The notes under the pieces: model-generated | Told to the model about the DNA's origin: nothing | Databases searched by the model: none | Seen by the model: only the letters and a program-made list of their open reading frames with translations | Assembly (NCBI RefSeq): GCF_000023105.1 | Contig: NC_012669.1 | Span: 806,001-870,000, forward strand | Source: Beutenbergia cavernae DSM 12333 | Lineage (GTDB): Bacteria > Actinomycetota > Actinomycetes > Actinomycetales > Beutenbergiaceae | Reading direction: 5' to 3' | DNA length: 64,000 nt | Program-made: the position numbers and the translations under genes | Part shown: positions 40,377 through 50,600 of the stretch, piece by piece | Layout: every line of letters begins with the position of its first letter | Numbering within the stretch: position 1 is the stretch's first letter

Positions 40377-42094
40377 GCTCCTGGCCGGCGCCCTCGGTCG
40401 CGCCGACGGGGCTGGGGCGCGCCTGGCTGCTGCCGACCCTGCGCGGGTACGACCGGCGCTGGATCGGTGGCGACGTCGTCGGCGGACTCGCCGCGGGCGC
40501 CGTCGTCGTCCCGCAGGCGATGGCGTACGCGACGATCGCCGGCCTGCCCGTCACGTTCGGTCTCTACACGTGCATGGTGCCGATGCTCGTGTACGCGCTG
40601 CTCGGTGGGTCGACGACGCTGAGCATGAGCACGACGTCGACCATCGCCACGCTCAGCGCGACGACGCTCCTGACCGCGGGGATCGTCGCCGGCGCGGACG
40701 ACCCCAGCGCGGCGCTGTGCACGTTGACGCTGCTCGTCGGGCTCGCGCTGCTCCTCGCCCGTGTGCTGCGCCTCGGCGGGCTCGTCGAGAACATCTCGCA
40801 GGCGACGGTCATCGGGATCAAGACCGGCGTCGGCGCGACGGTGGCGGCCGGTCAGCTGCCGAAGCTCCTCGGCGTGGAGCCCGCACCTGAGGGCACCGGC
40901 TTCTTCGGCGTCGTCCGCGCGGCGATCGCGGCGTTCGACCAGGTGAACGTGCCGACGCTGCTCCTCTCGGTCGCGAGCGTGGCGGCGCTCGTGCTGCTCG
41001 CCCGGTTCGTCCCCCGGCTGCCCGCGCCCCTCGTCGTCGTCGCCGGCGGCATCCTGCTCGTGGCGCTCGCCGGGATCGCCGACCGCGGCGTCGCGCTCAT
41101 CGACCCGGTCGAACCGGGACTGCCGCATCTCGTGCTCCCGGACGTCGGCGTGGTCAGCTCGGTGCTGCCGGGCGCCCTCGCCATCGCCGTCATGGCGTTC
41201 CTCGAGACGGTCTCCGTCGCCCGCGGTGTGCGACGGAGGAGCGAGCCACAGATCGACCCGAACCGGGAGCTGTTCGCGAACGGCGTCGCGGCGACCGTCG
41301 GGGCCTTCACGCAGGCGATGCCGCCCGCGGGCGGCTTCTCGCAGACGGCTGTCAACCAGCGTGCCGGCGCCCGGTCCCAGCTCGCCGGGATCGTCACCAT
41401 GGTGCTGGCGGTCGCCGTCGCCCTGTTCCTCGCGCCGGTGCTCGACGACCTCCCGCAGGCGACGCTCGGAGCGATGGTCTTCGTGGCCACGCTCGGGCTC
41501 ATCAACCTGCGGGAGTTCTCTCACCTGTGGCGGCTCAACCGCACCGAGTTCGTCGTCGCCGCCCTGACAGCGGTGGTGGGGCTCGTCGTCGGGCTGCTCG
41601 CCGCCGTCGGGGTCGGCGTGGTGCTCACCCTCTTCCTCGTGCTGCGGGAGCTCGACCGACCGCGGGTCGTGCCCCTGGTCGCGCGGGACGGCGGCGGCTG
41701 GGCGCCTCTGCGGGCCGAGGTCGACGAACCGCAGACGGTCCGGGCCGGTGACGCCACGGTCCTCGCCCTGCATCTCGACGGCGGCCTCTACACCGCCAAC
41801 GTCCGCCCCACCGCCGACCAGATCGTCGCGTGGGCGAGCGTGACGCGGCCGGACGCCGTCGTGCTCGAAGTGGATGCGATGCGCATGCTGACGTCGACCG
41901 TCGTCGGTGGCCTGAGGGACCTCGACCGCGAGCTCGGCGACCTCGGTGCCCGGCTGTACCTCACGCGCGTTCCGCCAGATGTGCAGGCGGCAGCGGCGGA
42001 GTCGTCCTGGTTCTCGGGGTTGCGCGACTCCGGCCGGGTGCTCGAGACGGTCGACGACGCGCTGGCGGCGATCGGCGCGCGCTCTCCCGCGTGA
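40373..42094 (+). CDS. SulP-family anion transporter with STAS domain (3)
   Basis: A 573-residue transporter. The SulP core has V-V-P-Q-A-M-A-Y-A-T-I-A-G-L-P-V-T-F-G-L-Y, I-D-P-N-R-E-L-F-A-N-G and Q-T-A-V-N-Q-R-A-G-A-R-S-Q-L-A-G, with about 12 helices. A C-terminal STAS domain (about 450-570) has V-V-L-E-V-D-A-M-R-M-L-T-S-T-V. GTG at 40373 overlaps the HAD stop (GTGA). As last gene of the FGE-sulfatase-HAD cluster it is the best candidate to move sulfate released by the sulfatases. Because the sulfatases look cytosolic, export or exchange is as likely as uptake. Confidence 0.92.
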   Translation: MSSWPAPSVAPTGLGRAWLLPTLRGYDRRWIGGDVVGGLAAGAVVVPQAMAYATIAGLPVTFGLYTCMVPMLVYALLGGSTTLSMSTTSTIATLSATTLLTAGIVAGADDPSAALCTLTLLVGLALLLARVLRLGGLVENISQATVIGIKTGVGATVAAGQLPKLLGVEPAPEGTGFFGVVRAAIAAFDQVNVPTLLLSVASVAALVLLARFVPRLPAPLVVVAGGILLVALAGIADRGVALIDPVEPGLPHLVLPDVGVVSSVLPGALAIAVMAFLETVSVARGVRRRSEPQIDPNRELFANGVAATVGAFTQAMPPAGGFSQTAVNQRAGARSQLAGIVTMVLAVAVALFLAPVLDDLPQATLGAMVFVATLGLINLREFSHLWRLNRTEFVVAALTAVVGLVVGLLAAVGVGVVLTLFLVLRELDRPRVVPLVARDGGGWAPLRAEVDEPQTVRAGDATVLALHLDGGLYTANVRPTADQIVAWASVTRPDAVVLEVDAMRMLTSTVVGGLRDLDRELGDLGARLYLTRVPPDVQAAAAESSWFSGLRDSGRVLETVDDALAAIGARSPA

Positions 42095-42100
42095 GCCGGC

Positions 42101-44623
42101 TCAACCGAGCGCGATCCCGGTGGCGGGAGTGAGGAGCCCTCGGCTCTCGGCGAGCCGTAGCGCCTCCCGCCGCCCCGTGGCCCCGAGCTTGCGGTAGATC
42201 GCCCGCTGGTGGGTCTTCACGGTGTTCAGCGTGATGCTCAGCGAGACGGCGATCTCCGCGGCGGTCATGCTGGACCGCAAGAACGACAGCACCAGGCGCT
42301 CACGTTCGGTGAGGTCCCAGGGCGTGGCGGGACGGGGTGCGCCCGTGGCCTCGGCGCGTGCCAGGACCTCGACTACGAAGGCCTCGTGCGCCGTCCCGCG
42401 CGTCAGGTGCGCGGCGAGCGGCGCCGCCAGGTCGTGCGCTCGCTCGAGGAACGGGCGGATCGAACCGATCGAGGCCGCGCGCGTGATCGCCAGCTCGAGG
42501 CCACGATGCGCGTCGCTGGGCCGGCCGGCGTCGAGGGCGAGCAGCACCCAGGTGAGGCCGGCGGCGACGGCGAGGTGCCCGCCCTCCGGCGTCTGCGCGC
42601 TCCTCAGTGCGCGGGACGCCGCGTCGGCGAGGCCGCCGCGGCGCAGGTACTCCGCCTCCCAGACCGAGACGATCGGCAGCCGCGGGCCGTCGGGCATCTC
42701 ACGCACGGTGTGCACAGCCGCCCCGAGATCGCCCTTCGTCGCGAGACGGTGCGCGTGGACGAGCGTGTCCAGGGTCGGCCAGCCCGAGCCCACGCCCGAG
42801 CTGAGGGCGGCGCCGTCGCCCTGGAGGTCGGCCGTCATCTGGAGCACGGCCGCGGCGACGGCGTGCGTGGCGTCGCGTGCGCTCGCGTCGCGCGCCAGTG
42901 TCAGGAGCTCGCGTGCGAGCCCGAGGTCGTCGCGCCAGAACGCGTGAAGGCCTCGTGCCAGGTGGGCCGGGGCGAGGAACGACGCCGAGCCGTGAGCCGA
43001 GCGAGTCGCACGTTCGACGGCGGCCACGGCCGCCAGGTCGGCGTGGCCGGGGGCGGAGGCGGCCATCGCGAGGCTCCGCTCGGCCGCCGCAGCGAGCTCG
43101 ATGACCGGAAGGCCGGCGGTGGCCGCCGCTCGCTCGGCCTCGCGCAACAGCTCGGCCGCCGCGCCGTCCGGGTCCGTGCCCCCACGCGCGCGCCCGAGGT
43201 GGAGGAGGAGGGCGGCACGAGTCGCGGGATCGAGGTGGACGGGTCCTGCCAGGAGCTCGGAGGCTCGGCGCACGGCGTCGTCATCGGGCCGAGCCGGCAC
43301 GGCGACGAGCTCGACGAGCGCGCGCGGTACCACCGCGGCGGTCTCGCGGGGCACCCAGGCGAGCAGGGCGTCACCGGTGGCGAGGTCCGCCCCCGCGTAC
43401 GCACCCGCCGCCCGGATCAGCAGGAGGTCGGTCCGGTGGCGGTCGCTCGCCGCGCTGGCACCCGCCAGGTCGGACAGCGTGTCGAGCTCGCCCGCGGCCA
43501 TGAGCTCCCAGGACCGATCGATCACGATCCGGGCCGCCAGGTCGACGTCGCTGCCCGCCACGGCGTGCTCCACCGCTGACCGCGGATCGTGCGGCGCCCA
43601 GTAGCGCGCGGCCCTCGTGTGGAGGTCGCGGGAACGCGCGGGATCCGTCCGGCGGCGGAGGGCACGGACGTGCCGGGCGAACACGGACTGCCACCGGTAC
43701 GCCGGATCGTCGCCGACCGATCCGTCCGTATCGAGGAAGACCGCGAGATGCACGCACTCGCCGAGCAGGCGGGCGCCGTCGTCGCCGACGAGCGAGGCGG
43801 CGAGCGGGCCCGTCACGCGGTCGCTCGTCGTCGCGTCGAGCACGAAGGCGGCGACGTCATCGGGCAGCAGGTCCAGGACCTGCTCGGACAGGTAGCCGAC
43901 CAGCGTCTCGCCCTCCTCCGCCGGCGCGGTGATCTCCCGTGTCCCCGCCCGGCCCGAGAGGGCGAGGGCGGCGAGCCGGACCGCCGCGGGCCAGCCCTGG
44001 GTGGCGCGCCCGAGGGCGCGGGCGTCGTCCTCGGACGGTGTCAGCGCCTCGGCGTGCAGCAGCGCGGCGACCTCGTCCGTCGTGAGCGCGAGCTCGTCCG
44101 CGCGGATCTCGGCGAGCGCGCCGTCGAGACGCAGCCGGTGCAGCGCGAGCGGCGGGTCGTGACGGGCGAGCAGCACCAGTCGGAGCGCGGGATGGCGGAT
44201 GCGCACGAGGTGCGCCAGCACGTTCGGCTCGTCCAGTCCGAGCCGGTGGGCGTCGTCGAGCACGAGCACGACCGGGTCGCACGTGTCGTCGAGCGCGGCG
44301 ACGAGGCCGTCGAGCAGGTCCGCCCACGGCACGCTGCCCTCGCGGGCCGCGTCGCGGGCGAGCTGGGACAGCCGGCCGGCCGCGTCCGGTTCGACCTGCC
44401 CGGCCACCGATGACGCCACCGCACGGAAGAGGGCGAGCGGCCGGGCCACCGACGCGTCGACGTCGAGCCACGCGACGCCGGCCCGGCCCACGGCCCAGCC
44501 GCGCACGAGGGTCGTCTTCCCGTACCCGGCCGGTGCCGAGACGAGCGTGACGGGTGCGCGCGTGACGGCGTCGTCGAGCGCCGCGCCGAGCCGCGGCCGG
44601 TCGATGGCAGTACCGCCCCTCAT
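42101..44623 (-). CDS. LAL-type (MalT-like) LuxR-family transcriptional regulator 2
   Basis: An 840-residue STAND ATPase regulator. Walker A A-P-A-G-Y-G-K-T-T is at 30-38 and Walker B-like V-V-L-V-L-D-D-A-H-R follows. A long helical sensor region comes next. The C-terminal LuxR helix-turn-helix is L-T-E-R-E-R-L-V-L-S, T-A-A-E-I-A-V-S-L and T-L-N-T-V-K-T-H-Q-R-A-I-Y-R-K-L-G. It is homologous to LAL regulator 1 over its full length. The ATG at 44623 lies 6 nt after TACGGT, so it is probably leaderless. It is convergent with SulP-3, only 6 bp apart. It likely regulates the sulfatase cluster, though the target is inferred from position. Confidence 0.92.
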   Translation of the reverse strand: MRGGTAIDRPRLGAALDDAVTRAPVTLVSAPAGYGKTTLVRGWAVGRAGVAWLDVDASVARPLALFRAVASSVAGQVEPDAAGRLSQLARDAAREGSVPWADLLDGLVAALDDTCDPVVLVLDDAHRLGLDEPNVLAHLVRIRHPALRLVLLARHDPPLALHRLRLDGALAEIRADELALTTDEVAALLHAEALTPSEDDARALGRATQGWPAAVRLAALALSGRAGTREITAPAEEGETLVGYLSEQVLDLLPDDVAAFVLDATTSDRVTGPLAASLVGDDGARLLGECVHLAVFLDTDGSVGDDPAYRWQSVFARHVRALRRRTDPARSRDLHTRAARYWAPHDPRSAVEHAVAGSDVDLAARIVIDRSWELMAAGELDTLSDLAGASAASDRHRTDLLLIRAAGAYAGADLATGDALLAWVPRETAAVVPRALVELVAVPARPDDDAVRRASELLAGPVHLDPATRAALLLHLGRARGGTDPDGAAAELLREAERAAATAGLPVIELAAAAERSLAMAASAPGHADLAAVAAVERATRSAHGSASFLAPAHLARGLHAFWRDDLGLARELLTLARDASARDATHAVAAAVLQMTADLQGDGAALSSGVGSGWPTLDTLVHAHRLATKGDLGAAVHTVREMPDGPRLPIVSVWEAEYLRRGGLADAASRALRSAQTPEGGHLAVAAGLTWVLLALDAGRPSDAHRGLELAITRAASIGSIRPFLERAHDLAAPLAAHLTRGTAHEAFVVEVLARAEATGAPRPATPWDLTERERLVLSFLRSSMTAAEIAVSLSITLNTVKTHQRAIYRKLGATGRREALRLAESRGLLTPATGIALG

Positions 44624-44629
44624 GAGGGA

Positions 44630-44635
44630 ACCGTA
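44630..44635 (-). promoter_or_regulatory. Candidate -10 box (TACGGT) for leaderless LAL regulator 2
   Basis: Minus-strand TACGGT ends 6 nt before the ATG at 44623. Confidence 0.45.
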
Positions 44636-44640
44636 GGAGA

Positions 44641-44670
44641 GGTGGCGCCGTCGCGCGCGGCGGCGCCACC
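44641..44670 (-). terminator. GC hairpin between the surface-protein gene and LAL regulator 2
   Basis: Perfect 10-bp arms (GGTGGCGCCG / CGGCGCCACC) around a 10-nt loop, 15 bp after the stop of the large surface-protein gene. It is a likely transcription end for that gene, though without a U-tract. Confidence 0.4.
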
Positions 44671-44684
44671 CCTCGGTCTCGGAC

Positions 44685-47600
44685 CTACGGCGCCGGCCGT
44701 CGAGCCGCGAGCGTGATGGCGCCACCGCCCACCAGCAGCGCCGCGAGCAGGAGCAGCCACACGGAGTCCGACCCGGTCGGCGGGAGACCGGGGTCGAACG
44801 TGTTCGTCACGGTGATCACGGCCGGATCCGCGCCGGCTGCCGGCACGACCACCTGGCCCGGCTCGCCACCCTCGACCGTGGTGGAGATCGACGACGACGC
44901 CGCCCCGCCGTCGTCGGTCTCGGTCACCACGCACTCGGCATCGACCGGCAGGCCGTCGTACGTGGCCGGTTCACCTGGGCTCACGTCGCGGGTCGCCCCG
45001 CCCGGAACCTCGATCGCCGCATCCTGGAACGTGCACGCGAGGCTGACCTCGAACGACGTCGGCGCGGTCGCGGCCCCGGCTCCGTCCACGACCTTCTCCA
45101 CGACGAGGGAGCCGACGTCGAACGTGTTCGTCACGGTGACCGCCGCCGGGTCGGCGTCAGCGCCCGGGACCACGACCTGGCCCGGCTGGCCACCCTCGAC
45201 CGTGGTGGAGATCGACGACGACGCCGCCCCGGCATCGTCGGTCTCCGTCACCACGCACTCGGCACCGACCGGGAGCCCGTCGTAGGACGCCGGGGCGTCC
45301 GGGGTGACCTCACGGGTCGCCCCGCCCGGGACCTCGATCGGTGCGCCCTCGAACGTGCACGCGAGGCTCACCTCGAACGGGGCGACGACGAACGCCGCCC
45401 CGTCGCCGTCCACGACCTTCTCGACGACGATCGAGCCCAGGTCGTACGTGTTCGCCACCGTGATGACGATCGGGTCCGGGACGCCCGGCGTCTCGTCCGG
45501 GGTGACGATCACCGTCTCCGGATCGATCGTGACCGACGTCGCGCCGCCCTGGTCCGTCTCCGTGAGCGTGCACTCCGACCCGTCGAGCAGCCCGAAGTAC
45601 GCGGCGGTCGCGGTGTCGTCGGCGTCGAGCTCCAGCTCTCGCGTCGGACCGCCCGGGATCGGGAGGGACTGACCCTCGAACGTGCACGCGAGGGAGACCT
45701 CGAACGGCCCCGTGGCGTACTGCGCGCCGTCCCCGGTCACGACCTTCTGCACCAGCAGCGGGTCGACAGCGAAGACGTTCCTGACGTTCACCGTGACGCT
45801 CGTGGGCTCGCCGTCCGAGGTCGGCGGGACGACGACGTCGACCGACGTGCCGTCCACCGGCTCGCCGCCGTCCACGGTCATCGTGGTCTCGGTCGCACCG
45901 GCGTCGTCCGTCTCGGTGACCGTGCACTCCGACCCGACCGGCAGGCCGTCGTACGTCACCGTCTCGCCCACCTCGATCACCCGGGTCGGACCGCCGGGGA
46001 TCGTCAGCTCGACGTCCTCGTACGTGCACGCCACCGACACCTCGAACGGTCCGGGGCCGTAGATCGCGCCGAGCCCGGCGATGGCCTTGGTCACGTCGAT
46101 CGAGCCGACGTCGAACGTGTTCGTGATGACGACCTGGACCGGCTCGTCGTCGCCGATCGTGACGGTGTCCGGCACGACGACGGCGCCGGTCGCCCCGCCG
46201 TCGTCCACCTCGGTGACCGTGCACACGGCTCCCGTGGGCACGTTCGCGATCTGCGCGTCGAGAGGTCCGGCACCGCCGAGCGTGACGGTGCTGTCGTAGA
46301 CGACGCGCGGCTCGAGCGGCCCGTCGCCGTCGTCGTCGAACGTGCACTGGACGGCGATCGTGAACGGTCCGGCGCCCCACTCCTCGGCGCCGTCGCCGTC
46401 GACCACCTTCAGCAGGTCGAGGGCGCCGACGTCGAACACGTTCGTCACCGCGACGTCGGTGGTGGGCCCGCCGCCGGGCAGCGTGTCCGGGGTCAGCACC
46501 ACCGTGGCCGACGTGCCGTCCGTGATGACCGGGTCCGCGCCGTCCTGCGTGACGGTGATGGACGTCGAGCTCGCTCCCGCCGTGTCGGACTCGGTGATGG
46601 TGCACTCCGCACCCGCGGGCAGACCCGTGAGGGCGACCGGGTCCGCGCCGTCCTCGAGCTCCACCAGCATCGGCCCGGGTGGCGCATAGCCGTCCGCGAA
46701 GACCTCGTCGCCGAGGAAGGTGCACTCGACCTCCGCCTCGAAGGGCCCGAACGGGATCGGGTCGCCGTTCTCGTCGACCGCGTCCGACTCGACGGTCTTC
46801 GACAGCTCCAGCCCGGCGAGCTGGTACACGTTGACGGCCTCGATCGTCGCGACGTCCGGCTCCTCGCCGATCGTGACCGTGCCCACGACGAGCTCCGTCT
46901 CGCCGTTGCTCCCGTCCTCCGTGATCGTGCACTCCGCGCCGTACGGCAGGTTCGGCACCGTCACGGGTTCGCCTGGCGTGACGGTGATCGGGATCGGATC
47001 CAGGACCGTCTCCACCGGCGTGCCGATGGCCGAGGTGCACTGGACGAACAGCTCGAACTCGTCCGGTGCGAAGTCCGCGCCCGGGCCGGTCACCAGCTTG
47101 TCCACCTGCAGCGAGCCGGTCGCCGTCGCGACGCCGACCTTCGTGCCCTCCGTGGGGAGCAGGTCGATGTCGCCCTGCGGCGACACGACCACCGCCGAGG
47201 CGGCAGCGGAGTTCCAGGCGATCGAGCGGTCCCCGGCCTCCGGCGCCGTGGCCGGCGTGCGCGTCGTGCCCTCGAACCCGATGAACTCGCCGGGCTGGAA
47301 GAGATCGTCCTCGGGGAACGTCACGATGAACCGGAGCGCCGTGATGGAGGCGACGAGCTCCGGTGTCTCGGCACCGGTGAACTCCACCCACCCGGCCACC
47401 GGGTCGTCGGGACACTGCGGGGCGTTGATCGGGTCGTTGAGGTCGTCCATGCAGTAGTCGTCCGACGTCGTGTACGCCGCGAGAATCTCCGCGCCGGGCG
47501 GTGCGTTGATCAGCGTGGGCGGCGGGTCGATCGTGAAGATCGGCGACCACTGCGACCCACGCGGCGAGTCGGCGAACGAGCCGGTGTCGCCGAGCGCGGG

Positions 47601-50600
47601 CCAGCGGTCGTAGACCACGACGCGGTCCATCGGCAGGTTGCCCACGTTGTCGACCCGGATCCGCCACGTCTCCAGCCCGCCCGGTGCGATCACCGGCGTG
47701 CACGGGTACGCGTAGAAGCCATCGGCGCCCGGGATGCACTCGACGTCCTGGATGGGCGCCGCCGGATCGACGAACACGTCGAGCTCGTCGTCGTTCGTCG
47801 CCTTGACGAACTTGGACTGGGCGAGGACGCCGGCCCCGATCGGCGTGATGTCGGCGTCGGCCTCGCACGCCCCGGTGGTCGGGTTCAGGCGCGCCTCGCA
47901 GCCGTCCCAGGGTCGGTCGCCCGTGACCGCGGCCGTGTTCTGCACGAGGGTCTGCGCGGGCAGGCCCACGCGGAACCGCACCATCACGGTGATCGTGTAC
48001 GTCTGGCCCACCTCGAGGGCCGAGCCCGGCGGGAACGTGAACGCCAGGGCGTCGATGTCTCCTGTCACGTCAGCCGTGACGTCCGCCGGGTCCTCGGGCA
48101 GGTCGGGCGTGCTCGGGTCGGGATCGGCGGCACCCGAGAGCGCGTAGGCGAAGGGATCGGCGACGTCCGCGAGCCGGAGCTGGGCGCCGTCGGCGTCCGC
48201 AGGCATCGGGTCGTCCACGACGACCGGGTCCACGATCGGCCGGTTCCCGGTGTTCGTGATCGCGATGTTCATGGGGATGACGGCGCCGGGTGCCGCGGTG
48301 CCCCCGGACGGCACGCCGTTGAAGTCCTTGACGATCGCGACGGCGTTCGTGGCGTGGGCGTAGAGGATCTGCGCGTCGTCGGTGTCGTCGCCGCTCACCG
48401 GGACGAGGTCGCCCGTGTCCGGGTCGACCACGAGGTCCGCACCGGTGACCGTGCCGTCCACCGAGTTGCTCGTGACGCCGGGCGCCGTCTCACCCGGCCC
48501 CGGCGGGTTGGCCTCGAGGTCCGGCAGCACCGGACCGCCGGTGCGCATGTCGTCGCGCCGCAGGATCTGGATCGGGACCGCCTGCGTCGGCGTCGCCGGG
48601 TTCTCCCAGATCGACCCGTCCGTCCGGCTGAACGTGAACCGCAGCCCCTGGACGTCCTCCGGGGCCACCCCGGCGGGCAGAGCGAACGTGCCCGACGGCG
48701 TGCCGGTCACCCAGCCGCCCCCGGTGACGACGACGCCGCCCGGGCCGGCCGTGAACGTGCCGCCGGTGTACGCGTCCACCTGGACCTGCTGGATCGGCGC
48801 CACGAGGGCCGCGCTCGGGTCGAACGCCACGAAGTCGTAGGAGTTCCAGAACTGCGGGTCGTCGTCCGTCAGCACCATCTCGACGGCGCGGGACGGGCCG
48901 AGCGGCTGGCCCGTGAGCGTCATGACGACCGGCGCGTCGTCCGCCCCGCCCTGCCCGTGGTTCGGCTCGACGATCGTGTCCGGCGTGAACGACTTGCCGA
49001 CCTCGATCGCGATGGCGGCGTCCTGCAGCACCATCTCGGCGTCGTCGTAGGCGAGCCGGACGTCCGACCCGGGGACGCCGCCCGGGTCGTCGATCGTCGC
49101 GACCGCGCCGTCGGGGACCGGACTGTCTCCGGCGACGGTGATCGGGTCACCGGTGTAGCGGTCGAGCTCGCGCAGCTGGAGCGTCAGGTCCAGCACGCCG
49201 GACGCACCTGCCTCGACCAGGCCGTCGAACGCGACCTCGATGCCGACGACGTCGACCAGGTCGCTCGCGGCCAGTGCCTCGGCCTCCGCCTCCGTGAACG
49301 TGGCGGTGGTGTCGTCGTCGTAGTGCAGCGTGACGGTCGTCGTGTCGGTCCCGGCCGGCGGCGTGATGTCGATCGCGGTGAGGGTGAACGCGTCGAACGG
49401 CTTCGTCCCGTCGGCCGTCTGCACGTCACCCGAGTCGGGGACGCCCGGCTCGACCAGGCGCAGCTGGTCCACCTTGGCCGCCGACTCGTTCGTCCCGGTG
49501 ATGACCACGTCGGTGCTCGGGTAGAACTCCGCCGGGGTGTCCGACGGCGGAACCGAGATCGGCCCGCCCGTCCAGTCCTTCGCCACCCCGACGTTGAGCG
49601 GCTGGTCGATGATCAGCACGTTGTCGTCGTCGTCGGCGATGAAGTCCTCACCGTCGAAGGTGGCCGTCCCGCGGGCGGTGTCGTTGACGAGGCCGGGGTC
49701 GTCCGTGTTGTAGATGGTCCCGTTCGTCGAGCCGAGCGCCGGGGTGCCGTCGCTGCGCTTGAAGTCCCGGACCTGGAAGGTCAGGTTGAGGTGGCGGCCG
49801 TCCGCCGCCGTCGACCTCGCGACACCCTCGCCCGGCTGCGGTGCGAGCGGGTCGTCGGTGGTCCGCGACGGGGACTCCGTGTAGGTGAGCCGGACCGACG
49901 TCGCCGCCTCCTGCTCGTCCGCGGTCAGGGTGTAGCCCGGGAACGATCCGTCGCAGGGGCACGGGTCGCCCGAGGCGGGCACCCAGGCGCCGCCGATGAA
50001 CAGCTCGACGCCCGTCACCTGGTCGTAGGCGATGAGCGGGTCGACCGAGGCGTCGATCGGACCGACCGACACCAGGTTGAACGCGTCGTAGAAGGAGTCG
50101 GCGATGTCCGTCGTCTCCGGCGCCGCGATGTCGGAGATGACCATCGGGTCCACGCCCGTGAAGCCACCGGTGGACCAGGTGATCTGTGCCGTCACCTGGC
50201 CGTCGGAGCGCGCCAGGACGCTGACCGGCGGGTCGCCGAGGAACGACTTCTCGATGAAGTCGCCCGGGCCGTCGCCGTCGACGGGGAAGGGATCGACGGT
50301 GGCGCAGCCCTCGGCAGGGGGCGTCGGCGGCACGGTGGCCGACGATGCGCTCGAGGCGCCGCAGTTCTCCAGCGGGTCGTCCCAACCTTCTGGACCCGTG
50401 AACTCGGCGGTGAAGTTCGGCTGGAACTGGGTGCCCGGGGGGAACCCGTCGCCGGTGGAGTCGTAGACGAACTGCACGCCCTGGGCGCCGTCGGGCAGGT
50501 CACAGCTCACCGTGGCCGGCCCGGTGAACGGACCGCAGCCCGGGGCGGGTTCCCAGGAGTCGCCGTCCCAGTAGTTGATCGTGAGCGTCGAGTTCGCCGG

